Assembly: GCA_000467715.1 (NCBI GenBank)
Contig: AJFK01000056.1
Location: 1 to 25,633, forward strand
Length of the DNA: 25,633 nt
Direction of reading: 5' to 3'
Origin: Hysterium pulicare CBS 123377
Taxonomy: Eukaryota > Ascomycota > Dothideomycetes > Hysteriales > Hysteriaceae
A program made the translations under genes and the position numbers. This document shows positions 1 through 9,956 of the stretch, in pieces. The notes under the pieces were generated by a model that was not told the origin of the DNA, did no database searches, and saw nothing but the letters and a program-made list of their open reading frames with translations. Position 1 is the stretch's first letter; every line of letters begins with the position of its first letter.

Positions 1-354
1 GTTCGGTCGGATGCAAAGAGGTGGTGTATTCAACTTGAGCCTGAGGCCGTCAAGATTATGGAATCACGAGGCGCAGCAATGCAATTCCTTGCTGAACACG
101 AGGCTCATTTTCCGAATTACTGATGTGGAAACGTCATGTCTTTTCTTCCCTCAAAATGCCCCATACTCATTTCACATGGAAAGGCGAAGAGGGGAGTGAT
201 AATAAGCATTAAAAAGTGGAATAAAAGAAAAATGCGCGTCTATATCACCATATTCGACCCCAATGTATTAGACCTCACCGCATTACACCCTACCTTAGTA
301 CGCCGTCCAACAAAGGAAACAAACCACCCTCCAGACATCCCCCGCACTACCTTA

Positions 355-1881
355 TCAAACGATAGGCGTATCTTCCGCGATCCCATTGGCGCGATCAATA
401 TTCCAAAAGCACTTAGGATAGTACGTACTGGCATTCTTGGGCGCAAAACCATTGAAACTCGAAAAATCAACCGTATTAGAAGGCTGATACCCCTTGTTGT
501 CTTTGCTGCCCGACCGAATACACTCGACAGCGTTCTGGAGAGCCGAGGGCCAGTCTCTGATTAACTTGCCAGCCGTGCTAAGGTCGTTGTCGTTGAAGAA
601 GTCGGCGTAGCTGCCGGTTGTTGGGGCGGAGCGCATCCAGGCAAGGCCGGCACAGCCCTGGGTGGAAGTATCAGCGAATGGTATGAGAGGGGGGGGGTTT
701 CGGCTTACGTAGTTGTCGAACCATACGCCTCCGGCCTGATTTCTGCATTTATTTGCGGTCCAGTCTTTGGAGGGCTGCAAAAATACGGCGTGTTAGTATC
801 GATTATTGAGGTCTGGTTATCTATTCATAGGACTCACGTTTTTCACCTTGATTACGATCGGCGGGTTTCGGGCCTTAAATGCTTCGACGATCATAGCATC
901 AGACTGATGGAAGTCAGCACGAATCACAAGTCATCATGTTGCTGGTTGACTTACTAGATATCCACCAGCCAGCTTGATCCACTTGTCCGTGAATCCGCCA
1001 ACCGTATTATGATCCAGATAGGATCCCTTATCGAATTGGCCAACAAGCCAATCCTTATTAGCCTTGCCTTCGATTTTGCTAGGAATGTCTCCACCCAGCA
1101 CCTGGTGAATAGTACTCGTGATACTCTGCTGCAAGATCCCAAACATCTTGCCAAGTTGGTTCACAATGTCGCCCTTAAAGGTATTCGGATCCTGGGCCCC
1201 CGGAGCCGTCTGAGCACCGCTGGCGGCGAGGTTCAGAGTTGCGATCATAGCGCCAGCGCCGACGTCTGCTCCGGGGATGAAACCGGCAAATATAAAGACG
1301 CCGATCAGCGCTGCGAATAGGTTGGGACCTTGGTTTGTGGGGGGAGGGCCGTATGCGTCGGTGATTGATTTGGAAGTGCTGGCGATGTCGATAATGGCTT
1401 TGTCCTGCAAAGACTCGTGCATCTTGAACAGCGATATTAGATATAAACCTTGCATTCAAACGCATGGACATACCTTATAATACGCCGAATAGAAATTGGA
1501 GATAGCGATATGGACATAAAATGCCTCGTTGGGTTTATAAGTAGAACATGCAGTGGTTCCTGGGGATTGGCATTGCCCTACAGTGGGGAAATTGCCGCAG
1601 TCGAAAGTCGAACCGCCCTGAACTCCACCAGCAACTGTAGCCTGGAAGAAGTTGTTCGTCCAGTTGCCTACCCCGTGGTCGTTGATGAATTTAGCGAAGA
1701 ACTTTCCCGCACCGGTCTTGTCCCAGACATCTGAGTCTTTTGACTGGTCACCGGAATCCCATTTATAGCCAGTGCAGATGTTGTCGCGACGATGGAGATA
1801 ACTCCTTCCGAAGACCTCCTCTGGTGAAGGCAGGGCATTTGCCCCAATCGAAAGAAGGGCAACGAAGAGTGAGTGGTGCAT
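355..1881 (-). CDS. Secreted protein of unknown function, four exons
   Basis: I do not recognise the family. The spliced model is 1881-1474, 1422-955, 903-838 and 774-355, which gives about 453 residues. All introns have good borders: donors GTATGT, GTAAGT and GTGAGT, acceptors CAAG, TCAG and TGCAG, and a CTGAC branch site before exon 3. Every junction is in phase 0 and no frame is broken. The N-terminus (MHHSLFVALLSIGANA) is a signal peptide, followed by a possible Kex2-type site (HRR, residues 30-32). The middle has a Gly/Ala-rich hydrophobic stretch (LFAALIGVFIFAGF, near residue 165), which could be a membrane segment or a buried helix. Cysteines occur in both the N- and C-terminal parts, as expected for an extracellular protein. 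I infer secretion or surface anchoring. Gene structure is well supported; function is open. Confidence 0.8.
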
Positions 1882-3235
1882 GCTGACGAGGATGACTAGA
1901 AAGGGTCGATTTAGATTGTGGTGTTTATAGAAAAAAAGATATAGAAATCAAAGCTTAAATATTGGCCGCACTGCTGAATAGAAAGGTAACCTGAGGGTTT
2001 TCGGAGGTACTTATACTCTGCGCTCGCAGGTCTAAAATATCCAGAGTCTTGGGAAGATCCGATTCTGAACTCTTACCCAGGACCCATCCCCTCCGCCAAC
2101 ATCTACCCTCGTGCAAAGGAACGTCTTCAGGATTCTGTGTCAGTGAAGCTATGGCGTGCGGCGGTTCCGTGTATAGGTTTTGAACCAAATCCCGTCAAAT
2201 GTCTCACAAAGAAAGTGACAGAGATCTCTTGTTCATCTGATGTAAAGCCGAACATTGTTGTATAGGAAGGTACATCGTTTAGAGCTTTTCTCCACAGCGG
2301 CGAAGCATGACTCTTGGCTCTGCTTTAGTCTAAAGATTTATTATAGATTATTCGACGCGATTTCAGAGTGGGCTTGGCAGCCACATGCCGATCCAACGAG
2401 CAGGGCTTTGTTGCTGGAAGGATGCGGGCATAGTGGCAGTGTTCGCAATGGATGGGAGCGGAGCGGAGGAAACGTTAAGCCCGCCCTATCCAGGCACCCG
2501 CCAAGCTTCACTGGCATAATTTCAGAATCCATTCCTTCCGGCAGCTAATGTACCGGTTGGGTACAACGAGGATAGTGAGTGCCTGGAGGACGCTGATGGA
2601 AGGACACTGCGTAGAGGGATCATGGCGGAGCACGATCGTGGAGAAAGCTCTGGTTACAGGACCATGAGAAATCAGCCAAGGATTTGGGAAGGCATGGGGG
2701 AAGGAAGTTCATAGTCAATGGATGGGACCGGAGTAGTCCGAGGGAACAAAGGCTTTACAGGATTCGGAGGAGCGGAAAGCCAACGCGCCAAGGTCGAGGC
2801 GGAGACTTGGCGTGTTGGTGCATCCTCTCGAACGGCGGAAACTTGTATGGAAATGAAATGGAATTTCTTGAATCTAGGGGGTATCATACAAATCTGAAAA
2901 CCAAAACTGAAAACATCCAAAGGCATATCTTGAGGCCGGCTCCATTCTGCATCTGCCATCATTACCGGCTCGCCTGTATTGCCTTCCCAATTAGGGGCCT
3001 TCCAGTCTAAGCAACCTTTACAAAAGTATTGAAAAACCCATTGGTAGTGCCGCTATATAATAACAGAGTTGAACATGCACGGAGATTTGGAGAAGGACGC
3101 CTTGCAGGTCGCTGGGGAGGTTATGTGCGACATTCCACGGTGAGTCCTTTCCGCACAGCTGGTTTGGTTCGTGCGCCACACATAGAAGTGCTTCTGCTGC
3201 TGTGGGCGTGATCCGTCAACAGTCTTGCTTATGGG
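1882..3235. other. Intergenic stretch, no gene recognised
   Basis: Several short open frames run through here on both strands. None has a signal peptide, a recognisable motif or credible splice partners. The left end, just upstream of 1881, must contain the promoter of the minus-strand secreted gene. I see no transposon ends or RNA gene. Confidence 0.5.
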
Positions 3236-4489
3236 TCAAGGCTGGGGTATGTCGGCATTTGAGTCCGTCCTCTGTCGTTTCCGGGGGCTGCTCTTTGTCG
3301 AGCGGGAGGTTGGGGTAGCGGGGAGAAGCGACGGGTCGAGATCAAGGGCGGTTTGGTAGGTTTTGAGATCGTTGTATATCCAATCCTGATTCTGCTCGAA
3401 AGTCCAGTCGATGGCGTTGCGGATGGACCGGATGCCCATTTCCCAGGTTTCTTTCATGCTCAAGGTCCAGCATTGTACCGGAGAAGACCAATATTCGACT
3501 AAGCCATTACTATTCGTCTTCGACCAGTGACAAGTGAGTTCCACGAGCTGTTTGGAAAATGAAACCGTCAACACTCTTGCCGTACCATCAAACTCTTTAC
3601 GAATGGCGTCTTCGCTCATGCCAGCTGTCTGTCGCAGCTGGCGTAGATTACGCACCATGACAGCACCGTTGTGTTGGTTCTGACGGCGTGACTCATCCCT
3701 GTCCTGGAGACCTTTGGCTTCGAGCGTGAAGCAGGGAAATAGAAGAGCAGTTTCAGAGATGACAGGACACGCTATACCCCCCATCGCCTCTATCGCAGTT
3801 TCGAATGGAAATTCAAGCCTCCGGAAGCCAACGGTGAGGTCAGGGCAGGGGGCCGGAATTCGGGAAAGGGATTTTTGTGTGGGTTCAAGAGGATGGTTCC
3901 GGTTCCAATTGGCTTGGGGAGCAGCTCGGGAACGATCAGCACAGAGGAGTTCCTTGAGTTTAACGACGTCGGGAATGACAGCTTGAGTCATTGTGCCTTC
4001 ACTCTTGGCCTTATCCGTAATTGAGTGGAGAACCTTTATCTCCTGGTCGCTTAACCCCGGGGAGTTTCGAGTCTCCTTCAAGGCAGTTCCCAATTCCTCT
4101 CTGTTGTCGGGGTCATTATCCGAATCCGCCCTGTATACCCTTCTCGCTTGCAGAGCGGAATCATATTTCGCATGCTTGTAATTAATAGTATAGCCTGATT
4201 TTTGGTCGACATTGGTGCTGGGGGCTTCTGACATTGTTTCGGCGGTGAAGATGGCGAGGTTCTCTTCGGTGAGCGGAACAGGTGGAGTATCGAGAGGAGA
4301 TATAGAGGACTCGGGGGTTTCGACAGAAGGTATGGGGGTGTCGCAATCGCTGTCCGGCTCAGCAAGAGAGCTGGAGCTGGCCGGCGGAGGAGGGTTTGAG
4401 GCGGCTCTGCGGTCGGGGCGCGATTGCTTGGGGGCGGCGCGTTCTGCGCAGTCCGATAGCGCGTACAGATGACCTCGCTTGCGCTTCAT
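3236..4489 (-). CDS. DUF7924-like protein with PD-(D/E)XK nuclease-like fold
   Basis: This is a single-exon frame of 417 residues from the ATG at 4489. The N-terminus is basic (MKRKRGHLYALSDCAERAAPK), a likely nuclear localisation signal, followed by a Ser/Pro/Glu-rich disordered region. The second half is the folded domain: a 'LTVGFRR' strand, then 'LLFPCFTLEAKG', whose E-x-K fits the last part of a PD-(D/E)XK active site. It continues through an Asn/Gln-rich helix and 'LVEYWSSPVQCW', typical of the fungal family called DUF7924 or PD-(D/E)XK nuclease-like. The tail ends in another basic patch (SSPRKRQRTDS). The frame stays open upstream to an ATG at 4708, but that extension translates a GTGAGA hexamer repeat into a Leu-Thr run and looks like 5' leader, so I prefer 4489. 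The biochemical role is unknown; nuclease activity is an inference from fold. Confidence 0.72.
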   Translation of the reverse strand: MKRKRGHLYALSDCAERAAPKQSRPDRRAASNPPPPASSSSLAEPDSDCDTPIPSVETPESSISPLDTPPVPLTEENLAIFTAETMSEAPSTNVDQKSGYTINYKHAKYDSALQARRVYRADSDNDPDNREELGTALKETRNSPGLSDQEIKVLHSITDKAKSEGTMTQAVIPDVVKLKELLCADRSRAAPQANWNRNHPLEPTQKSLSRIPAPCPDLTVGFRRLEFPFETAIEAMGGIACPVISETALLFPCFTLEAKGLQDRDESRRQNQHNGAVMVRNLRQLRQTAGMSEDAIRKEFDGTARVLTVSFSKQLVELTCHWSKTNSNGLVEYWSSPVQCWTLSMKETWEMGIRSIRNAIDWTFEQNQDWIYNDLKTYQTALDLDPSLLPATPTSRSTKSSPRKRQRTDSNADIPQP

Positions 4490-4555
4490 TGGGAAGATGC
4501 TGGGCGCGAAGCCATTGATGTGGTTGGGGTGGATGGGCGATGGATGGTGGTTTGT

Positions 4556-4587
4556 AGTGAGAGTGAGAGTAAGAGTGAGAGTGAGAG
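4556..4587. repeat. GTGAGA hexamer microsatellite
   Basis: About five tandem copies of GTGAGA, one with a single change (GTAAGA), lie just upstream of the preferred start of the DUF7924-like gene. On the minus strand they read as a TCTCAC-type tract, probably in the 5' leader or promoter. Copy number is likely to vary between strains. Confidence 0.85.
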
Positions 4588-5186
4588 GGTGTTTGTGGTG
4601 GTGTTGCGAGTCGGCGAGGCAACTTCGCAGAAGACTTGGCGGGTGGCTTATCGATAAGCAGCCCAGGTGCACGCGCCCGGCAACATAGGACCTTGACTTC
4701 GGCGGCACCTATCGATCCCGCGCAACGCTGCACATCTTCGCCCATCTTTTGACTTTCGATTCTCGAAGCTCCTTGTTTTATTCCTTTCGCTGTTCACAAT
4801 GTATATCTCTTAGAGCGATACCTCCGTGACGGTCGTAGATGGTTCCATTATCGTTCTTTGCTGCTCATGTTTGCTTTCGGGACTACAACATACTCAACAC
4901 GTACACCGCATTCACTGGCCTCACTCTTTCGCGTTATCGCCGCTGGCGCTTGCTTCTCAAGCCACAGTCCGGAAATGGAGTCGCCACAGCAGGCCTCCCG
5001 CTAGGCTCAGGGGTACGCGGGAGATCCGCACAGACAGCCTGCACAGATACGAGCTGATAACCCGACCCCTCGCGTTTTCCTATACTCCTCCACGCCCCGA
5101 GCATCCATTGCACATTCGCAGCCTCGTCCCTTTTCACCAAATCCTCAAGTCTTTCTGCTTTCCTGCTCCTGGATTCTGCTCAGAAC

Positions 5187-5537
5187 ATGCCCCCATCTCC
5201 CGTTTGCCGCCAATGGCACCTCCTCTCCTTCTTGCTCCTCCTCCAAGTCGCAGCCCCAGTCGGTGCTGCTTCCGATAGCCAATATCCCACTTCTTCATCT
5301 TCGATTACATCCTCAACGATAGGGATTATTGGCATTGCCGTTGGAGGCATTGTTGGAATTGCCATCATTGCTCTTCTCGCCTGGACTTGGAGTCGTCGGA
5401 TACGTGAAAGGCGACAAAGGAAACAGCAAGGTCCTCCCATACCACCACCCGATTATCCCACGCCCCAGCAACCTGACTATCCCATGGATCCCTTTTCCGA
5501 CCGACACCGTTATTCCAAGTCAACAATAGACGACTAA
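5187..5537 (+). CDS. Small single-pass membrane protein with signal peptide and Pro-rich tail
   Basis: A 116-residue single-exon ORF. Residues 1-27 form a signal peptide (hydrophobic LLSFLLLLQVAAPVGA). A short Ser/Thr-rich extracellular stretch follows, then one membrane helix at about residues 46-67 (IGIIGIAVGGIVGIAIIALL), a basic stop-transfer run (RRIRERRQRKQQ), and a cytoplasmic tail rich in Pro, Tyr and Asp (PPIPPPDYP, PDYPMDPF). This type I layout with a tiny Ser/Thr ectodomain resembles small fungal Mid2/WSC-like or mucin-like surface proteins, but there is no Cys-rich WSC domain, so I assign no family. Repeated PxxDYP in the tail could bind SH3 or WW domains; that is inference. The upstream 4.7-5.2 kb is pyrimidine-rich and probably holds its promoter and that of the divergent neighbour. 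Confidence 0.6.
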   Translation: MPPSPVCRQWHLLSFLLLLQVAAPVGAASDSQYPTSSSSITSSTIGIIGIAVGGIVGIAIIALLAWTWSRRIRERRQRKQQGPPIPPPDYPTPQQPDYPMDPFSDRHRYSKSTIDD

Positions 5538-6074
5538 ATCTCTCCGACCGACTCCGTGTCGGTCGTTGGTGGTTATAACACCGCGCCGGGGCCGATGCCT
5601 CCACTTGCTCCTACTGTTTTGTCTTCTCCCTACAGACGATGATCTTGCTGCGTATGGTTTGGGATGTTGGAATGATTTGTGAAAAGGCGTTTATCAGGCG
5701 ATGTTTTTTTCTATAGAAGTCTGCCCAACATCGAGTTCTTTCCGAATTATACATGGCGATAATCTTGTCACATAATCCTAATCCTCGCTGGAGCCTCGTG
5801 GGTAGCAATGTCCAACTTACCAACTTCACGCATCGCATCAAGCCGTTCTGTTATGCAAGTCGCCACATTTTCCCTTTCGAAGTGTTGATTCAGCTCTCCT
5901 CCGCTCCTCTGAGCATTAATGTAGACTTTCGAAGCCCCGATGCAAGCAAGCAAGAAACTAAACTGAGCAGCCACGCATTCACCTCCCACTCTCACCGGAT
6001 TACCCAATGCAGTACAGCAATCTGCCTCACGTCTTCGCCAAGTTCCGCCCTGTCCCCGCTTCTGGCCTTGAAGC

Positions 6075-6416
6075 TTGGCCCGAGCAAAGTACCAGCGAGC
6101 TTCTGAGAGAGGCGTGCGGCTTCCTTTGGCGAGGTCTGCAGATTTCTCTTGGGATATTACAAGCTTTAGAGAAGGAGTAGCGCGCTTGGAGAAGGTCATC
6201 TCTCGTGATCCGATATTCGAAGACTGCGATATGCTTGGTGCCTATGCTGATGAGTTCTGCTACGGCAAAGTTAGTCATAACATAGGTGTTCAGACCGGAA
6301 GGCATGCGCGAAACCTACAGATCTTTGACGATGTGGCTCTTGCTATTGTTTGTGTGGGCATTCGTCCACGTTTCATCGCTGACTTCATCATCTCGATGAA
6401 TTTCCTGTGTGGCTGA
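6075..6416 (+). CDS. Doubtful hypothetical ORF
   Basis: A 113-codon open frame. From about residue 22 on, codon use looks coding (DFSWDITSFREGVARLEKVI, later FIADFIISMNF). It has no signal peptide, known domain or convincing splice sites, and its first 20 residues look random. Opposite-strand frames of similar length overlap it, so it may be the last exon of a decayed plus-strand gene or simply chance. It converges on the disrupted minus-strand gene ending at 6438. Confidence 0.22.
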   Translation: MARAKYQRASERGVRLPLARSADFSWDITSFREGVARLEKVISRDPIFEDCDMLGAYADEFCYGKVSHNIGVQTGRHARNLQIFDDVALAIVCVGIRPRFIADFIISMNFLCG

Positions 6417-6437
6417 TCTACTCTCCTTCAATATATC

Positions 6438-7240
6438 TTATTTCTTCAAAGTGTAGAGCTTGCGCAAGTTCTCAGACCATACGTCCATTCCTCCAGTCAT
6501 AGATCTCCCACGCAATGCCTCACATCTCCCATCGTCCGGCGAGTCTCAAAGTACGTAGACCCCGCCCCTTTGATCTTAGCATGCTCTGCATATTCAGCAA
6601 GCACAACATCTTGAAGACCATAATCGACGTTGAACTGGAAGCAACGATAGTTATCAAACATCGTCCCCATTGCCCATAGAACTAATAGTTCGAGTCTTCG
6701 GCCTCAGTCGCTTCCTTCCGCAGCGTCGTTAATAAGGCTTTCATGCCCTTGTCCAACACACTTCGAATACCAAGATATCCCGTCCCAACCAAAACGAAGC
6801 ATTTCTCCAATAGCTGTATGTCCCCCTCGTTCTCGCACCAAACATCGCATGCCTCTTCTTCAACTTCCATAGCAGGGTCATTAGCGCCGATTTCGCAGTC
6901 CACATAGTCGCTTCCCTCAATCACGCTGAATCGATATCTGTGGGCGCCGCAGACGTGGCAAGGGCGGCTCTACAATCGTAGGGCTGCGGACTACAACTGC
7001 CCAGCCCACCGATAGCTGTGTATGCGCGTTACCTTGCTCGTTTCTTCTGCTCACGAAACTTTTTGATCCGGTCAGCCTTTGTCAAAACACTACTTACGCC
7101 TTCCTACGTAGATGCTCGCCGTTCTGTAAGAGCTTATGGTAGCCTTCAAGTTTTCTCTAAGCACTTCCTCGATAGCGTTTTGGAGTCCCTTTGACGAGAA
7201 CTGGGACTTTATATTGCGGAGGAAATCTGTGACTGATGTG
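6438..7240 (-). pseudogene. Unrecognised, frame-disrupted gene with Cys/His motif
   Basis: Coding-like minus-strand blocks follow each other. They run from about 7235 (DFLRNIKSQFSSKGLQNAIE) through two possible introns: GTAAGT to GAGCAG with a CTGAC branch, then a 63-nt GTAACG to TTGTAG that keeps frame and removes two TAGs. A CHVCG...H block near 6955 could be half of a zinc site. An acidic part follows, then 'LLEKCFVLVGTGYLGIRSVL', then a change of frame near 6684 into 'FDNYRCFQFNVDYGLQDVVL'. A second change of frame near 6505 leads into 'WSENLRKLYTLKK' and a TAA at 6438. No start codon was found upstream. The layout of a Cys motif plus helical segments faintly recalls fungal BTB-type proteins, but I cannot support that name. 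Two frame breaks and a missing start suggest a decaying gene; missed introns are the alternative. Confidence 0.4.
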
Positions 7241-7759
7241 TTATTTCAACCTTGACGTTCATCAACATCTACGAATCAACGGAGTCTGTTTCCAGCCTCG
7301 CGTTTCCCTCAGGTCTCTCATCGCAATGGCCGATAAAATAGACTTGTCTCGACAAGCCAGCCTTGGTCGCCTCCAGGCCAAGAAACCCTTACAAGTCCGT
7401 TTCCGTTTACACATATCAAGTTGACTCCTATGGAGGATGAATTGCACACCCCTCCAGCAATAAAGCCGCCAGCACATCGCTAGTGAACTCGACCTCGACG
7501 AAAGAAAGTGAGCTTCGGTGGGGCAACTAGTAGATGTACCGTTCGCGCTGCATACCGGCTAATATCTTGAACTCGTTTAGTAAATTAACTTATATACATC
7601 GAGTTTCACGTCATCAAGCACATACAGTGATTCCGCGATCCCGGGAATAAACTTAAGTATCCAGGTATTGCTTGAAAGCTTAAATGCCATTGCCCTTCTT
7701 TCCCTAGACGCACTATCCCCTGTCATCAGACTTCAACAAATCTTCACCCCAACACCAAG
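7241..7759. other. Intergenic stretch and GH131 promoter
   Basis: No gene is seen. A TATA-like ATATAC lies near 7590, and a CA-rich leader (ACTTCAACAAATCTTCACC) runs up to the GH131 start codon at 7760, typical of fungal 5' untranslated regions. Confidence 0.4.
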
Positions 7760-8717
7760 ATGCGCACGCTCCTCTTAACATCCCTCGCAACCCTAGCATC
7801 CGCACTCGCAATCCATCGACGCGCTCCCACACAATGCCCCATAATCTTCGACGGTCGCGTCCCCACCAACCTCACCCTCTCCTCCTTCGACACCGCCACC
7901 ACGTCCCCCTACAGCCCCCTATACGTCAAAGGCCAAAATCTAACATGGTCGCAAATCCTGCTCCTACCCTCCACACCCCCCTCACGCTTCGACACTCCGG
8001 GCCTCCACAAGCCGCTCGAAGTCACTATAAACGACAGGTCCCTATTCCACGTAAGCCAGGGTCTACAAGTCGGCTTCAGACGCGCAGGGCTCTTACTTAA
8101 AAACGACGTCAATGCTGCAGGCGGCGACGCGGCGGATTCGGGGGCCGTTACGTTCCATTGGAGCGTGCGGCAGGATGGAGCGAGGGCGATGAATTTGTCG
8201 CATGAGTATATGAACGTGTGGCATGAGAAGGCGGATTATTCCGGGAATCAGTTTACGTTTGTTGCCGGGGTGGTTTTGAAGCAGGATGGTGGGGGTGGCG
8301 TGGATACGGCGGCGGAGAGGAATACTTGGAAGGTGCAAAATGCGAAAAATGGGGTTGTGTTTCGGACGGCGGTTGTAAAAGATATGTGGCAGAATTTTGC
8401 GGTCAGGTTAGATTATGAGGCGAGGTGAGTGGATCTTCGTGGAGGTTGGATTCGGAACGGGAGTTTGGGGACTAAGAGTCAGCAGTACTATGCAGGTGTT
8501 TTACTCCACTGGTGAAGAGTCTCTGAAGGAAGTTACGGCTCCCATCTCGAACGATAACTCGGGCGGAGGCCAGTTGCAGTTGGGAATTGCAAAGAAGCCG
8601 ACGGAAACTAAGTCGGTGGTTTGGGACGGGTATCAGGAACCAATCGTGGGGAGTGAGGGACAGATATATGGAGGCATTTTTGTGGAGAACAGCTCCATGG
8701 GTTGCATAAGTCTGTAA
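7760..8717 (+). CDS. GH131 family secreted beta-glucanase
   Basis: Two exons, 7760-8424 and 8486-8717, give 298 residues. The signal peptide is MRTLLLTSLATLASALA, followed by HRR, a likely Kex2 site. The mature part matches the GH131 catalytic domain along its length: 'CPIIFDGRVPTNLTLSSFD', 'PLYVKGQNLTWSQILLLP', 'TFHWSVRQDGARAMNLSHEY', 'NVWHEKADYSGNQFTF', 'NDNSGGGQLQLGIAKKPT' and the C-terminal 'EGQIYGGIFVENSSMGCISL'. Family members hydrolyse beta-1,3/1,4-glucans outside the cell and are linked to plant cell-wall breakdown. There is no CBM1 module, so this is the catalytic-only form. The donor is GTGAGT; the acceptor is a tandem TCAGCAG, and the second AG fits family spacing better. The frame is intact with no lesions, unlike several neighbours. 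It converges on the RTA1-like gene with about 220 bp between. Confidence 0.93.
8486..8486 (+). other. NAGNAG tandem splice acceptor of the GH131 gene
   Basis: The intron ends in TCAGCAG, so exon 2 may start at 8483 or 8486. Both keep frame and differ by one Ser residue. The downstream choice gives the usual spacing between the 'LDYEA' and 'MQVFYS' parts of GH131. Confidence 0.55.
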
Positions 8718-8936
8718 TCATCGAGAGATATTTTCGAGGATGTCCAGGTGTAAAGTATCTCTAATAGATGATAGATCTCTCAGAGGATGAAGTATCGTGA
8801 TGGCTGCGGTAGTTATCATATTTAGATCACGCTAAATTGTTTTAGCTACGACCGAACGAAAAACAAGCAATTTAACTACTTACCACATTATAGACAAAGA
8901 CTAGAGGTCTTTTCCACCCGCTTCCTCAACCCTCTT

Positions 8937-9956
8937 TTAAACACGGTCCGCTCCTCCCACATTCCCTAATGAGAGTATTCCATCAATCTGCTGCAGTTGG
9001 AGCAGAAGTGTCTTGAAAATTTCCAGATCCTCGACGTCTCCCCTCTGGAACGTTGATTTTCTTCTCCCGCACATAATCCGACCAGGATGCACCATATTAA
9101 AAATCCAAAGCGCGACAAGCATAGGGAAAGAGTCAAGGAAGTATTGATACGCTTCATGCTCGGGGACCGATGAACTCAGACCCTTGGCGTACTCGGCTAG
9201 ACGAAAGATGATACGTACCGTGATAAGGCCAAGAGCGACATATAATGCGAAAAGTAGCTGCCGAGCAGATGCATAGTTCGAGGGGTCCAGAAACGCTTCA
9301 AGGTGGCAGTGGAAATGGTAGAGAACGACAGCGAAGACGAGAATGAAGAGTTGCTGGATCCCAACACCGGCCATGTACACGTGGATGCCGCGGAGAACTG
9401 TGCTTGTGGTCGTATTTGGCTGGATAGCTAAGTATATTCTGAAAGATTGGACAGCGAAGCTAACGATGTCAAGCACAACGAAGAGCGCCGATATATATTT
9501 GACCTGTACATTTAGAAGACGTGCTGAATCTGTAAAATAGACCGCCATGCGCCCGAGCAGCAAGTAGATGAAAGAATTAGTCCAAAGAGGTGCGGTCTAA
9601 ATTCTTTAGCACTGAAACGCTCGACATAAGCGGAGGCGGATGCTCACAATCAACATGATACTCCAACACATGTATGCCCACCTACTGGAGGGTTCGTGAA
9701 TGCTGATTCCACGCGAGATATAAGCGCCAAACTGCTAACTCGCACTCATTACGATCACCCAGCAGAACGATGCCCGATATTGGATCGCCTGGGCGATATG
9801 GGCAAGCATAGTGAGACCGAATAAGCCGACGAAGACGTAGTTGGCGATGACATTGGGGCAGAATGACCAGCGTCGAACTGCTGCGTCGCCATCATGAATG
9901 AAGGAGCAGAAAGTTGGGGATATGGTGATGGAGATTAGATTTCGACAATGAATCAA
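8937..9956 (-). CDS. RTA1-like seven-TM membrane protein with an in-frame TAG
   Basis: The exons are 9956-9648 and 9596-8937, with a 51-nt intron (GTGAGC to TTTAG). The total is about 322 codons, normal for the RTA1 family. Seven hydrophobic helices are visible: NVIANYVFVGLFGLTML, the FCWVIVM segment, TAPLWTNSFIYLLLGRM, KYISALFVVLDIVSF, GIQQLFILVFAVVLYHF, FALYVALGLITVRIIF and FPMLVALWIF. Family signatures include 'RIIFRLAEYAKG', 'HEAYQYFLDSFPM' and 'HPGRIM'. Members sit in the plasma membrane and are linked to lipid-toxicant and azole tolerance (yeast Rta1, Rsb1). A TAG at 9737-9735 lies where relatives have Trp (MSA-x-WQ), with the frame preserved on both sides. Either the gene is a recent pseudogene or this is a sequencing or editing difference. 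The start at 9956 is the first ATG; the N-terminus before TM1 is poorly conserved. Confidence 0.75.

Noticed and set aside
136-564. 142-codon plus-strand ORF
   Set aside because: Antisense to exon 4 of the well-supported secreted gene; no domain.
5768-6199. 143-codon minus-strand ORF
   Set aside because: Composition looks random, no motif, overlapped by other frames.
9721-9750. A 14-nt GT...AG segment spanning the TAG in the RTA1-like gene as an intron
   Set aside because: Far too short for a spliceosomal intron, and removing it would break the frame that is otherwise kept.
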